Shown piece after piece: positions 17,476-25,821 of a stretch of 38,445 nt of DNA. The stretch is from Cytophagales bacterium (lineage in GTDB: Bacteria; Bacteroidota; Bacteroidia; Cytophagales; Spirosomataceae): positions 1-38,445 of the forward strand of contig JAAFJL010000033.1 of the NCBI GenBank assembly GCA_013298865.1. Reading direction: 5' to 3'. Below the pieces are notes generated by a model that was not told where the DNA came from, made no database searches, and saw nothing but the letters and a program-made list of their open reading frames with translations. The position numbers were made by a program, and so were the translations under genes. Position 1 is the stretch's first letter, and every line of letters starts with the position of its first letter.

Positions 17476-17892
17476 GAAAATAATAATAAAGTAGAATTCT
17501 GCATTTCAAAATATTCACGTTGAAAGTAAATATGAAAAATTCTGTCAATCTTTATATACTTAACGAACGATAAATATATAAGAAAAAGTGTTAATTAAGG
17601 GTCTCATAAGACTATCAGATTTCGTTACAAGCTATAATTTTGACTTTTGTTCATGGTAGACTAATAATTTATTTTCACCTTCTAATTGACTGGAACTCTC
17701 TTCACATTGAATTGCTCTTCTCAAGAGTTGACGAATAATCTCATTGGCTGGAATATATAACAACTTAAACAATGATATAATTTATTTTATGAAATGATTA
17801 AAAATCAGGTAGTTTTACGCTAAAAGAACCCAATATTATCTATTAATTTTGGCGTTAATAACTTAAAATTCCTATATAATCTTCATAGTCAA
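17476..17892. other. Intergenic region with probable promoter of the cytolysin-Qat unit
   Basis: No gene is supportable in these 417 bp. A sequence TAATTTTG at 17844-17851 matches the Bacteroidota -7 element TAnnTTTG and lies 41 bp before the cytolysin start, but I see no convincing -33 TTG at the usual spacing. AGGTAGTTTTACGCTAAAAG at 17808-17827 resembles the right arm of the hairpin upstream of the RHS gene. Confidence 0.45.
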
Positions 17893-19488
17893 ATGAAATT
17901 AAAACTTTTACCACTTCAACTATTTTCGATAGTTCTTTCAATCTTTTTAGTCATTGCTTGTAAAAAGAGTGAAATAGAACCCGTGAAAGCAACTACTGAT
18001 ATTAATTCTCTTATCCGAAGCATTTCAGAACTGCCTTCTTTACCATCAAATGGTAATGTAACACAATCCACAAATAAGCAAACTTATACTTTGTCAAATG
18101 CGGAACTTAGTTGTGATGAAACTAAATACCTAATCAATAGAACCAGTGAGGAGTTTATGAATGTCAATTTTGATGGTGATGCTACCATTTCAGAATTATA
18201 CCCAGGCTCTATTATTAGGCTTAAAGAACTTAGAAATAAAGGAACATTAAATTCTATCGGAAATATTGCCAGAGAAGATTTAACCCTGAGTACAACCCTT
18301 TCTAATGCTCCATCTCAAAAAGTAACAAACCCAACGGCAAGTTCTATCAAAGATGCCATTGTTGGAATGGTTGGAAAGTACAAGAATAATGTAAAAGCTC
18401 AATATACTTACACGGCTACCGAAGCCCATAACACGGAACAAGGACTTTTGGAATTAGGCTTGAATGTAGGGTATGGACTTTTAAGTACCAATAGTAAATT
18501 AAAGATTAGCGAAAAAATAGAAGAGAAATCTATATTTATTTCCTTCATTCAAAAATACCATACTATTTCTACTGACTACCCAACGAATCCAGCAGGATTT
18601 TTTAGTTCAAAAGCATCATTAGATGATATAAAATCTTATATTGTTGCGGATAATCCAATGGGCTTTATTAGTCAAGTTACCTATGGAAGAATTGTAATAG
18701 CTAAGATTACCTATACTGGTAATGAACAAATTACGCAAGCAGATTTAGCAGCGAAGTTTAGGGCTGGCATTACTACGGTGGGGGTTTCATTAAGTCAAGA
18801 GACTAAAAAACTTCTCAGTAATACAAATATTGAAGTTTCAATTTTAGGTGGGAAAGCCGAAGATGCCATCAAAGCGATTAATTCAAACGAAGTTGAGAAA
18901 ACCCTTCAAAATATTCACACTTTCATACAATCTAATGCCAATGATGCTTCTTATGGAATCCCTATTTCTTATACTGTAAGATATTTGGCAAATAATAATT
19001 TATTTTATTCGGGAGGTAGTGCAACCTTTACCCAAAAAAAATGTGAAAATATCACCAAAAAAGCGACAATAAAGTCTATTACTTTTTGGAGTCTTCCAGC
19101 AAAAGATAAGTCAGGGAGCGATTGGGATCTATTTGATTATCCTGACGTTTTTTATAGATTTTCAACCCCCAAAGGAGTAGAGTTAGGCACTGGTATAAGC
19201 CGAAGAATTAATAATGTTACTCCCAAAATGCTTACGAATGGACAAATATCTTGGAAAAACGTAAATTACCTCGTTGATAATATTTATGAAGAATTTGATA
19301 TTGATGCTTTTGATTATGATGATTTAGCCCAAAATGAATTTATGGGTTTTGCCCGATTTAATATGAGTGAATATGCAAAAGTTACAACAAATAATCCCGT
19401 TGCTTTTCCTACAAAAATTCGGAAAACTTATACTGATAAAGATACGGGTTATGTCGTTGATATTGAGTTAGAAATAGAGTGGAAATAG
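17893..19488 (+). CDS. Cholesterol-dependent-cytolysin-like lipoprotein with a C2-like C-terminal domain
   Basis: The 531-residue protein has a lipoprotein signal (VIAC, Cys at about residue 23, then KKSE), so it is anchored in a membrane after export. The body shows landmarks of the thiol-activated cytolysin fold in order: LYPGSIIRLKEL; SFIQKYHTISTDYPTNPAGF; NPMGFISQVTYGRIVIAKI; VSILGGKAEDAI; YGIPISYTVRYL. The Trp-rich undecapeptide and domain 4 of classic cytolysins are absent. From about residue 395 the tail has SDWDLFDYPDVFYRF, a central aromatic segment, and AFDYDDLAQNEFMGFARFNM, which read like the two Asp-rich calcium loops of a C2 domain. It starts the unit in which qatA follows after 31 bp. 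Pore formation is expected from the family; target membrane and trigger are unknown. Confidence 0.85.
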   Translation: MKLKLLPLQLFSIVLSIFLVIACKKSEIEPVKATTDINSLIRSISELPSLPSNGNVTQSTNKQTYTLSNAELSCDETKYLINRTSEEFMNVNFDGDATISELYPGSIIRLKELRNKGTLNSIGNIAREDLTLSTTLSNAPSQKVTNPTASSIKDAIVGMVGKYKNNVKAQYTYTATEAHNTEQGLLELGLNVGYGLLSTNSKLKISEKIEEKSIFISFIQKYHTISTDYPTNPAGFFSSKASLDDIKSYIVADNPMGFISQVTYGRIVIAKITYTGNEQITQADLAAKFRAGITTVGVSLSQETKKLLSNTNIEVSILGGKAEDAIKAINSNEVEKTLQNIHTFIQSNANDASYGIPISYTVRYLANNNLFYSGGSATFTQKKCENITKKATIKSITFWSLPAKDKSGSDWDLFDYPDVFYRFSTPKGVELGTGISRRINNVTPKMLTNGQISWKNVNYLVDNIYEEFDIDAFDYDDLAQNEFMGFARFNMSEYAKVTTNNPVAFPTKIRKTYTDKDTGYVVDIELEIEWK

Positions 19489-19519
19489 TATAATTACGAA
19501 ATTAAAATATCTAACTTTT

Positions 19520-21442
19520 ATGTGGGCAGACAATGAGACCTCGGAAGATTTATTAGGATTTAAAGTTCATGCAGAATTATTAATTGATGTAATTAATGAT
19601 GAAACGATTTTGCCAGTTACAATAGGTGTATTTGGTGATTGGGGCAGTGGAAAATCCAGCATTCTTCAAATTATAAAACAAAAATTTGAAGAAAAAGAAG
19701 AAGGCAGCGATGATTTTAAAGATAAAGAAACACTTTGTATCTATTTTAATGGATGGACTTTTGAAGGTTATGACGATGCTAAAGCGGCACTGTTAAATGC
19801 TATTTTAAAAGAATTAGAGGATAGTAAAAAATTAAGCTCCGAAACTATAAAGAAAGATGTAAAGGAAAAAGCCAAAAAACTATGGAAATCTATTGACTGG
19901 ATGCGTGGAGCGGGAATGGTTCTGAAAAACATAGCATTACCTGCTGTATCTGCTTATTTTACGGGCGGTTTGAGCATATTACCTTTTGCTTTACAAAAAT
20001 TGTCAGAATTTGAAATCAACACTCCTGAAAAACTTGTTGCAAAACTAATTTCGGAAGATAATCAAGAGTTTTTTAAATCTCTTCAAAAAGGAGAGAAAGA
20101 AGAGGATAAGACGAATGCGGTAGCTGATTTTAGAGCTGACTTTGAAGAGCTTTTGAATGCCACTAAATTCAAAAAACTTGTTGTTATAATTGATGATTTA
20201 GATAGATGTACTCCTGATAGAATTATTGAAAACCTGGAAGCTGTAAAGTTATTTTTAAATGTCCCTAAAACAGCTTTTATCATAGGAGCTGACCCAAGAA
20301 TTGTAAGACACGCAATAGAAATAAAATATAAGACGGATAAAATCGCTTATTCTGACGATGAAAAAAGTAGAAATGAAAGAATTGTAAGTGACTATCTTGA
20401 AAAGCTTATACAAATACCATATAACTTACCTAAATTATCTGATTATGAAGTGGAAACTTACTTAACTCTTCTTTTCTGTAAGAAGGAATTAAAGGATAAG
20501 TTTCCTGACATATTGAATTTATATCAAGCACACATTACTAATGATAGACATAGTGTTTTTGGTTTTGGTAATATTCAAACGATTCTTACAGCTGACGAAA
20601 AAGACAAAATAGGTAAAAGTATTTCTTTATTAGCTTCTTCATCAAAAATAATTACGGATGGTTTAAAAGGAAATCCAAGACAAATAAAAAGATTTTTGAA
20701 TACATATACCCTAAGAAAAAAATTAATTGATATAGCAAAATTTACAGATTTAAAAATGGACATTTTGGCTAAAATAATGGTTTTAGAATATTCTAATATT
20801 GACTTATTTAGGGAACTTTACAATTGGCAATCCAAAGCAGTTAATAAGGGAGAACCAAGCGAAATCAAGGAACTTGAATTATTAGCCAATAGCTCAAAAA
20901 AAGAAGACATAACTAAGAAATTTTCTATTAATTGGTCCAAGGACGAAATAATAAATTGGTTAAATTCTGAACCAAAATTAACAGGCATTGACCTAAGAGA
21001 TTACTATTGGGTATCAAGGGACCAATTATCGGATAGCATTTCCGCATCTTCGATGATTCCAAAGGAGATTAGAGATTTAAGAAATAATATTTTGGATTAT
21101 AGTTCTGATAAAGAATTATCTAATACAATAAAAAATAAGGTTCTTCAATTACAAGAATCTGATTTGAAAACATTATTAGGTTTATTTGAAAAAGAACTTG
21201 TTAAAAATCCAGTCGAAGATAGATTACATCAAATATTTATTCAATTTATGGCTGAGAATTTACCTTTTTCAGTTGAAACATATTTGAAAATTATAAAACA
21301 AATTGATGTCAATACTATTCCGAATCATCTAAGTAATAATTTCAAAATAGCATTAAAAAATAATGGTGCAATACAAAGTGTAATAGATGAATTAAAGAAA
21401 AATGATAAATCAAAAATTGGAAAATCTTTAAAAGCTATATAA
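19520..21442 (+). CDS. qatA: QatA, KAP-family P-loop NTPase of the Qat anti-phage system
   Basis: The 640-residue protein is a KAP NTPase. It has Walker A GDWGSGKSS at residues 39-47, the KAP signature FNGWTFEGYDDAK, a hydrophobic insert (AGMVLKNIALPAVSAYFTGG), Walker B LVVIIDDLDRCTPDR at about 219-233, and the AFIIGADPRIVRHAI segment. KAP NTPases are usually membrane-associated ATPases. In the QatABCD system this protein is the first of four components required for phage protection. It begins 31 bp after the cytolysin gene and ends 5 bp before qatB, with no terminator on either side. The Qat assignment rests on the complete gene order. Confidence 0.92.
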   Translation: MWADNETSEDLLGFKVHAELLIDVINDETILPVTIGVFGDWGSGKSSILQIIKQKFEEKEEGSDDFKDKETLCIYFNGWTFEGYDDAKAALLNAILKELEDSKKLSSETIKKDVKEKAKKLWKSIDWMRGAGMVLKNIALPAVSAYFTGGLSILPFALQKLSEFEINTPEKLVAKLISEDNQEFFKSLQKGEKEEDKTNAVADFRADFEELLNATKFKKLVVIIDDLDRCTPDRIIENLEAVKLFLNVPKTAFIIGADPRIVRHAIEIKYKTDKIAYSDDEKSRNERIVSDYLEKLIQIPYNLPKLSDYEVETYLTLLFCKKELKDKFPDILNLYQAHITNDRHSVFGFGNIQTILTADEKDKIGKSISLLASSSKIITDGLKGNPRQIKRFLNTYTLRKKLIDIAKFTDLKMDILAKIMVLEYSNIDLFRELYNWQSKAVNKGEPSEIKELELLANSSKKEDITKKFSINWSKDEIINWLNSEPKLTGIDLRDYYWVSRDQLSDSISASSMIPKEIRDLRNNILDYSSDKELSNTIKNKVLQLQESDLKTLLGLFEKELVKNPVEDRLHQIFIQFMAENLPFSVETYLKIIKQIDVNTIPNHLSNNFKIALKNNGAIQSVIDELKKNDKSKIGKSLKAI

Positions 21443-21447
21443 ACATT

Positions 21448-22293
21448 ATGGGAACTACACAAAGAATTGGTAATGGAGTAAAGAAAGACCCTAATTGGGG
21501 TAACTTAACAACCTCAGTTACAAGTGCTGCAAAAGCAATTGAAGGTTTAAATAAACTTGACTCTGAAGAAAAAAATAGCCCACAGAAGGATAATCCAATC
21601 TCAAAAGAAGATGCACTTAGGCACGTAAAACAAATTAATAAATTAGATTCCCGTAAAAATGCTCATATTAAAACAAGCATTGAAAGGCTTGTGAAAATCG
21701 GTGGTGGGAGTAAAAACATTAGCTCAGGGAAATCTAATAAAATAGGACGAGCGGGACTAAAAGCGTCATCTAAATTAGTATCTTTCTTCATTAACGTTGG
21801 AAATGAAGGGTTACAAGAGGCTTTAAATAAAATTGGTTTTGGGTCATTAGAAGGAAAGAGTACGGAAGATATTATAGATTTCCTTAATGATTTTTGCTGT
21901 GATTCTGATACAGGTATGGATGAAGCCGCAGCTAAATCCGCTTTGTGTGAGGTTACAAAAAGTTTATCCGAAGAAGTAAAAGGAAATGTTGATAGTTTAG
22001 AAGAATTAATGAAGACTTTTGTTGATACTGATTCATTATCAAACTTACTATGCACTTTTTTTGGCAAGTATATTTACGAATATTTGTGGGAACGTTTAGA
22101 AGAAAGGTTACGTCAAATAAGGGGTGGACAGGTTTCAAAGGCTACTTTTGATTCAATAAAAAAAGAAATTCAAGGTAGAGTTACGCTATTAAATTCAAAC
22201 CGACCTATTTCTAAGATAAATTGGTCTGGCAATGAAGGGAAATCAGAGATTGAACATATTTTTGAAACTATACTTAAAATTGAAGGAGAATAA
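21448..22293 (+). CDS. qatB: QatB, Qat system protein of unknown biochemistry
   Basis: The 281-residue protein is soluble and mostly helical. It has a low-complexity N-terminal third rich in Ser, Lys and Asn and a helical C-terminal half (SLEELMKTFVDTDSLSNLLC, EYLWERLEERLRQIRGGQVS). No catalytic motif is visible. It lies 5 bp after qatA, and its stop overlaps the qatC start by one base (TAATG), so the three genes are translationally coupled. Identification as QatB comes from position and size between the KAP NTPase and the QueC-like protein. Confidence 0.85.
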   Translation: MGTTQRIGNGVKKDPNWGNLTTSVTSAAKAIEGLNKLDSEEKNSPQKDNPISKEDALRHVKQINKLDSRKNAHIKTSIERLVKIGGGSKNISSGKSNKIGRAGLKASSKLVSFFINVGNEGLQEALNKIGFGSLEGKSTEDIIDFLNDFCCDSDTGMDEAAAKSALCEVTKSLSEEVKGNVDSLEELMKTFVDTDSLSNLLCTFFGKYIYEYLWERLEERLRQIRGGQVSKATFDSIKKEIQGRVTLLNSNRPISKINWSGNEGKSEIEHIFETILKIEGE

Positions 22294-23651
22294 TGGAAAC
22301 AACACTCAAAGTAAATACACCTTACTTCAACGGAAATGATGGAATTAAGGTAAAAATTGAGAATACTGAAAATAATGCCTACTCTGAAATTAAAATTAAG
22401 TTTTCAGAACTATCTCAATTTGCTACTACATCTTCAAGAGTAGCCTTAGATTTTTTCTTTATTTCAAGTTTTGTGTATGGAATAGATAGATTTGTGGAAA
22501 GACATAGTTATTCAACTGATGGCTGGTCAAGAGAGTTAAATGTTTGTTTCCCTGTTTATGATGTTTCAGCGTGGGAGAATGCCAAAAATGAACTTGAAAA
22601 AACACTTTCGTTTCTTACTGGCGATTATTGGAGTGTTAGTTTTACTGAAAATACACTAATAATACCAACTACCCCACTATCGGCAATTTATATTCAAAAG
22701 AGCTATGAACAAATAAATCTATTTTCAGGAGGATTAGACTCTTTAATTGGAGCAATTGATTTTCTGGCTGATGCTGAAAATTCACATAAGAACATACTTC
22801 TTGTTTCTCATTCCGATTATCAAATGAAAAGTAAACTTGAACAAGATGCATTATTTGATAAACTTTTGAATGAATATAATGAAAGAATCGTAAAAGTTGG
22901 AGTAGCTGAAATTTCCTTAGATTCCACTTCTTTTAAGGAAAGGGAAAAGACATTTAGAAGTCGCTCTTTATTATTTTTAGGAATTGCAGTTTTAGTCGCA
23001 GACAGCCTTAAACTACCAATCATTGTACCTGAAAACGGGTCAGTATCTCTTAATTACCCGTTAAGTTCATCAAGGCGAGGTTCTTGTAGTACCAGAACGA
23101 CACATCCTACTTTTATTTTATATGTAAAATCATTGTTATTTAAGCTTTCTTTGGTAAACAGAATTGATAACCCTTATGAATTTAAAACTAAGGGAGAAAT
23201 GGTGAAATGCTGTAAAAATTTAGAACTCTTGAAGTCAATTGTAAGTATTTCAAATTCGTGTGGAAAGAGAGGACATTCTGCGAATAGAACAAATCCCAAT
23301 ACTACTCATTGTGGTGTTTGTATGCCTTGTACTTATCGCAAAGCATCATTATTAAGTATTGATGATAAAACGCAATACGGTGATGATTTAAATAAACCTT
23401 ACGGTAGTAAAATTAAATCTACTCCATTCTTTTTATCAATACAAGGGCAAGACCTGAATGCTTGTTTTGACTTTTTAGGCACAAAATTATCAAAACAAGA
23501 TATTCGACAAGAGTTAATAATTAACGGTGTAAGAGATTATTCTAAATTAGATAAATACATTGATTTGGTAATTAGAACCAGAGAAGAGTTAACAGAATTG
23601 GTAAATAAAACGTGTACGGATTCAGAAAGGAGGAGAAAAGCAGGATTATGA
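22293..23651 (+). CDS. qatC: QatC, QueC-like PP-loop ATPase
   Basis: The 452-residue protein carries the PP-loop motif INLFSGGLDSLIG at about residues 141-153 and a QueC-type zinc site (CGKRGHSANRTNP...THCGVCMPC, about 328-350). QueC makes 7-cyano-7-deazaguanine for queuosine. Here the protein is about twice the usual QueC length, with an extra N-terminal domain of about 140 residues, and no other queuosine genes are nearby. That is the Qat arrangement, not tRNA modification. QatC may build a deazaguanine-like modification or use related chemistry, which remains unproven. Its stop overlaps the qatD start (ATGA). Confidence 0.92.
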   Translation: METTLKVNTPYFNGNDGIKVKIENTENNAYSEIKIKFSELSQFATTSSRVALDFFFISSFVYGIDRFVERHSYSTDGWSRELNVCFPVYDVSAWENAKNELEKTLSFLTGDYWSVSFTENTLIIPTTPLSAIYIQKSYEQINLFSGGLDSLIGAIDFLADAENSHKNILLVSHSDYQMKSKLEQDALFDKLLNEYNERIVKVGVAEISLDSTSFKEREKTFRSRSLLFLGIAVLVADSLKLPIIVPENGSVSLNYPLSSSRRGSCSTRTTHPTFILYVKSLLFKLSLVNRIDNPYEFKTKGEMVKCCKNLELLKSIVSISNSCGKRGHSANRTNPNTTHCGVCMPCTYRKASLLSIDDKTQYGDDLNKPYGSKIKSTPFFLSIQGQDLNACFDFLGTKLSKQDIRQELIINGVRDYSKLDKYIDLVIRTREELTELVNKTCTDSERRRKAGL

Positions 23652-24379
23652 TAATAGATACTCATTGTCATATTGACTTGTATGACAACCCAATTCAAAT
23701 TGCTAATGAATGTGAAAATGATGGTATTATAACTATCGGAATGACAAATTTGCCAAGTCATTTTGAGATGGGATATAAACATTTACTTTCTTTTAAAAAA
23801 GTTAGGTTAGCTCTGGGAATGCACCCTCTGTATGCTGAATCCCATAAAAAAGAATTAAATACATTTGTAAAAAACTTGCCAAAGACATCCTATGTTGGAG
23901 AAATAGGGTTAGATTTTTCAAGAGAGGGTTTCAGAACAAAGGATATTCAATTAGAAACCTTCAAATTCATTCTAAGTCATATACAACAAGAAAAAAAGAT
24001 ACTCAGTATTCATTCTCGACAAGCTGAAAAAGAAATACTAACTTATTTATTAGAATATAATATACCCAATGCCATCTTTCATTGGTACTCTGGTCCAATT
24101 ACACTCGTAAAAAAAATCATAGAAGCAGGGTATTATTTTTCTATAAACCCTGCCATGATAAAATCAAAATCGGGGAAAGATATAATTAACAAAATTCCGA
24201 TAAAAAAAATATTGACTGAGAGTGATGGACCTTTTATTTCAATTAAGAATAGACCTATTCACCCTTCTGATATTAAAGAAGTCATCAATTATCTATCAGC
24301 TCTTCATAGCTTGGATAAAAGTCAAATAGAAACACAGATTGAGCATAATTTTAAATCATTACTGAATAGCATCAAGTAA
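23648..24379 (+). CDS. qatD: QatD, TatD-family metal-dependent nuclease
   Basis: The 243-residue protein belongs to the TatD/amidohydrolase family. It begins with the metal ligands DTHCHIDL (residues 4-11), followed by GEIGLDFS, the ILSIHSRQAE segment, NAIFHWYSG and the final acidic site ESDGPF (about residue 190). The ATG at 23648 overlaps the qatC stop codon and places the metal motif at the very N-terminus as in TatD proteins, so it was preferred to an upstream in-frame start at 23612. As the fourth gene it completes the QatABCD set. It presumably cuts nucleic acid when the system is triggered. Confidence 0.92.
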   Translation: MIIDTHCHIDLYDNPIQIANECENDGIITIGMTNLPSHFEMGYKHLLSFKKVRLALGMHPLYAESHKKELNTFVKNLPKTSYVGEIGLDFSREGFRTKDIQLETFKFILSHIQQEKKILSIHSRQAEKEILTYLLEYNIPNAIFHWYSGPITLVKKIIEAGYYFSINPAMIKSKSGKDIINKIPIKKILTESDGPFISIKNRPIHPSDIKEVINYLSALHSLDKSQIETQIEHNFKSLLNSIK

Positions 24380-24506
24380 TGTTAAGATAATCATAGAAAC
24401 AAAATGTTAGAAAATAGAATTGTAAAAAATTAAAATATGCTAACTTCCTTTTAGAAGTTCTCATTACATTAGTGCGAAAATTTACGGTTTTCAACTATTT
24501 AATTAG

Positions 24507-25115
24507 TTATAGTTCATCTCCTTCCCCTTTCTTATAAATTTGAAAAGCCACATTCCTTTCCTCCAAAATCTTATAAACCGTAGTAGTTGAAGGAATCGAA
24601 AAGGCTTTCATAATATCTCTGATACTTCTTTTGTCTTTGTAGGCACTCTCGACCATTTCTGCAATTTCCTGATAGCGTTGCGAGAGTCCTTTGGGTCTTC
24701 CACCCATCCGCCCCCTGGCACGTGCCGCTTCCTGACCAGCTTTTGTTCTGCGAATTAACCTTTTGCGTTCATGCTCCGCCAACAAAGCAAATAATTTAAA
24801 AACGAACTCCCCCGTTTCCGTGGTGGTATCAATCAAAGATTGCGAAAGACTCTTAAATAAAATTCCTTTTTGGTTTAGTTCATCGACCAGCATAATCAGT
24901 TCGAGAGTAGTTCTCCCCAATCGGTCAATATCCCAAACTACCAATTCATCGCCAGCCCTTAGAATCTCTTTCACTTTTTCAAACTCAGGTCTTGACTTAG
25001 AAATCCCCGAAACCTTTTCGTGAAAGATTTTATCACAACCATATTTTTTAAGAGCATCCATTTGGAGAGCTTCGTTTTGCTCCTCTTTGGAAACTCGTAC
25101 ATATCCTATTCTCAT
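24507..25115 (-). CDS. Serine recombinase of the resolvase/invertase family
   Basis: The 202-residue protein has the catalytic N-terminal domain (IGYVRVSKEEQNEALQ, with the nucleophile Ser in RVS), the DELVVWDIDRLGR motif, and the LFALLAEHERKRLIRRTKAG helix. A C-terminal helix-turn-helix with RGRMGGRPKGLS and SIRDIMKAFSIPSTTTVYKI completes it. Length and domain order match small resolvases and invertases, so a role in resolving plasmid multimers or mobilising cargo is likely. It is the only minus-strand gene between 2120 and 32650 and separates the Qat system from the type IIG enzyme. No DDE transposase or TnpB gene accompanies it. The crossover site is probably in the AT-rich sequence upstream (25116-25200). 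Confidence 0.92.
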   Translation of the reverse strand: MRIGYVRVSKEEQNEALQMDALKKYGCDKIFHEKVSGISKSRPEFEKVKEILRAGDELVVWDIDRLGRTTLELIMLVDELNQKGILFKSLSQSLIDTTTETGEFVFKLFALLAEHERKRLIRRTKAGQEAARARGRMGGRPKGLSQRYQEIAEMVESAYKDKRSIRDIMKAFSIPSTTTVYKILEERNVAFQIYKKGEGDEL

Positions 25116-25594
25116 AAACCCTAATATTTTATAATACTTGTCATAAATATAGTAAAATATAATTTGATTTAAAATACAAGAATATGTAATTACTCAATTG
25201 GGTTTACTCCATATTTTACAGGAAAAATGAATGACATTCGAGATTTTATAAAACTGACCATTTTTCTGTAACACTTTCTACGGATTCTCAAATCTATTTC
25301 AAAAAATTGAACAGAATCATCTTGATAAATGTCAAGATTTTAGTTGGCATTGATTTGGCAGCTTTCACCGTGTAGAGTCAAAAGACCATCTTTACTCAGG
25401 CTTGCCCACGAGCTTGCCAAGACCATCTTTTGACAAAATGGCATCGTGTCCAACGGCTGAATCTTGGCTCATACCCGCCCTACGGTTGCCTTATGAACAC
25501 CATGCCCAAAAACCCTTGTCGAACCCTAATTTTTGGGAATAATTTTTTTGGGGGAATCGCTAAAATAAAGAACCGTTATGCTTAAATAATTAGT
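25116..25594. other. Intergenic region upstream of the serine recombinase
   Basis: No gene is supportable. The first 80 bp are very AT-rich and could hold a res-like site. From about 25360 to 25500 base composition rises (ACTCAGGCTTGCCCACGAGC, CATACCCGCCCTACGG), unlike the flanks, and AGACCATCTTT is repeated at about 25381 and 25423. This may be a fragment of older mobile DNA. Confidence 0.45.
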
Positions 25595-25707
25595 GGTAAA
25601 CCAATCGGTAAACCAGTCGGTAAACCGATACAGAGGTTTACCGCTAAGTGCTTGATAATCAGTGGTACACCGTATGGTAAACCAACAGGTAAACCAATTG
25701 GTTTACC
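25595..25707. repeat. Array of 12-bp GGTAAACC repeats
   Basis: GGTAAACC recurs with an exact 12-bp step at 25595, 25607 and 25619, then at 25664 (as GGTACACC), 25676, 25688 and, inverted as GGTTTACC, at 25700. Another inverted copy is at 25635. The minus strand of each cluster reads as a Gly-Leu-Pro-x tetrapeptide repeat. The array ends 115 bp before the type IIG enzyme. It may be a binding array for a regulator or a simple expanded satellite. Confidence 0.85.
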
Positions 25708-25821
25708 AACGCATTCTGGTAAATATTCTCCCCTAATTTCCCCTCCTATTTTCATCCCAAGCAAATCTTTTTTAATTTGCGTAATAGGGAAAAATATTTC
25801 CCAAGTTTTTAAAATCAAAGC

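Noticed and set aside
22293..24379. QueC and TatD as housekeeping genes for queuosine synthesis and DNA repair
   Set aside because: They overlap each other and follow a KAP NTPase and a qatB-sized gene without gaps. QatC has an extra N-terminal domain, and no other queuosine gene is present.
24507..25115. IS607-type transposase
   Set aside because: No TnpB gene accompanies it, and the HTH is C-terminal as in resolvases, not N-terminal as in IS607 TnpA.
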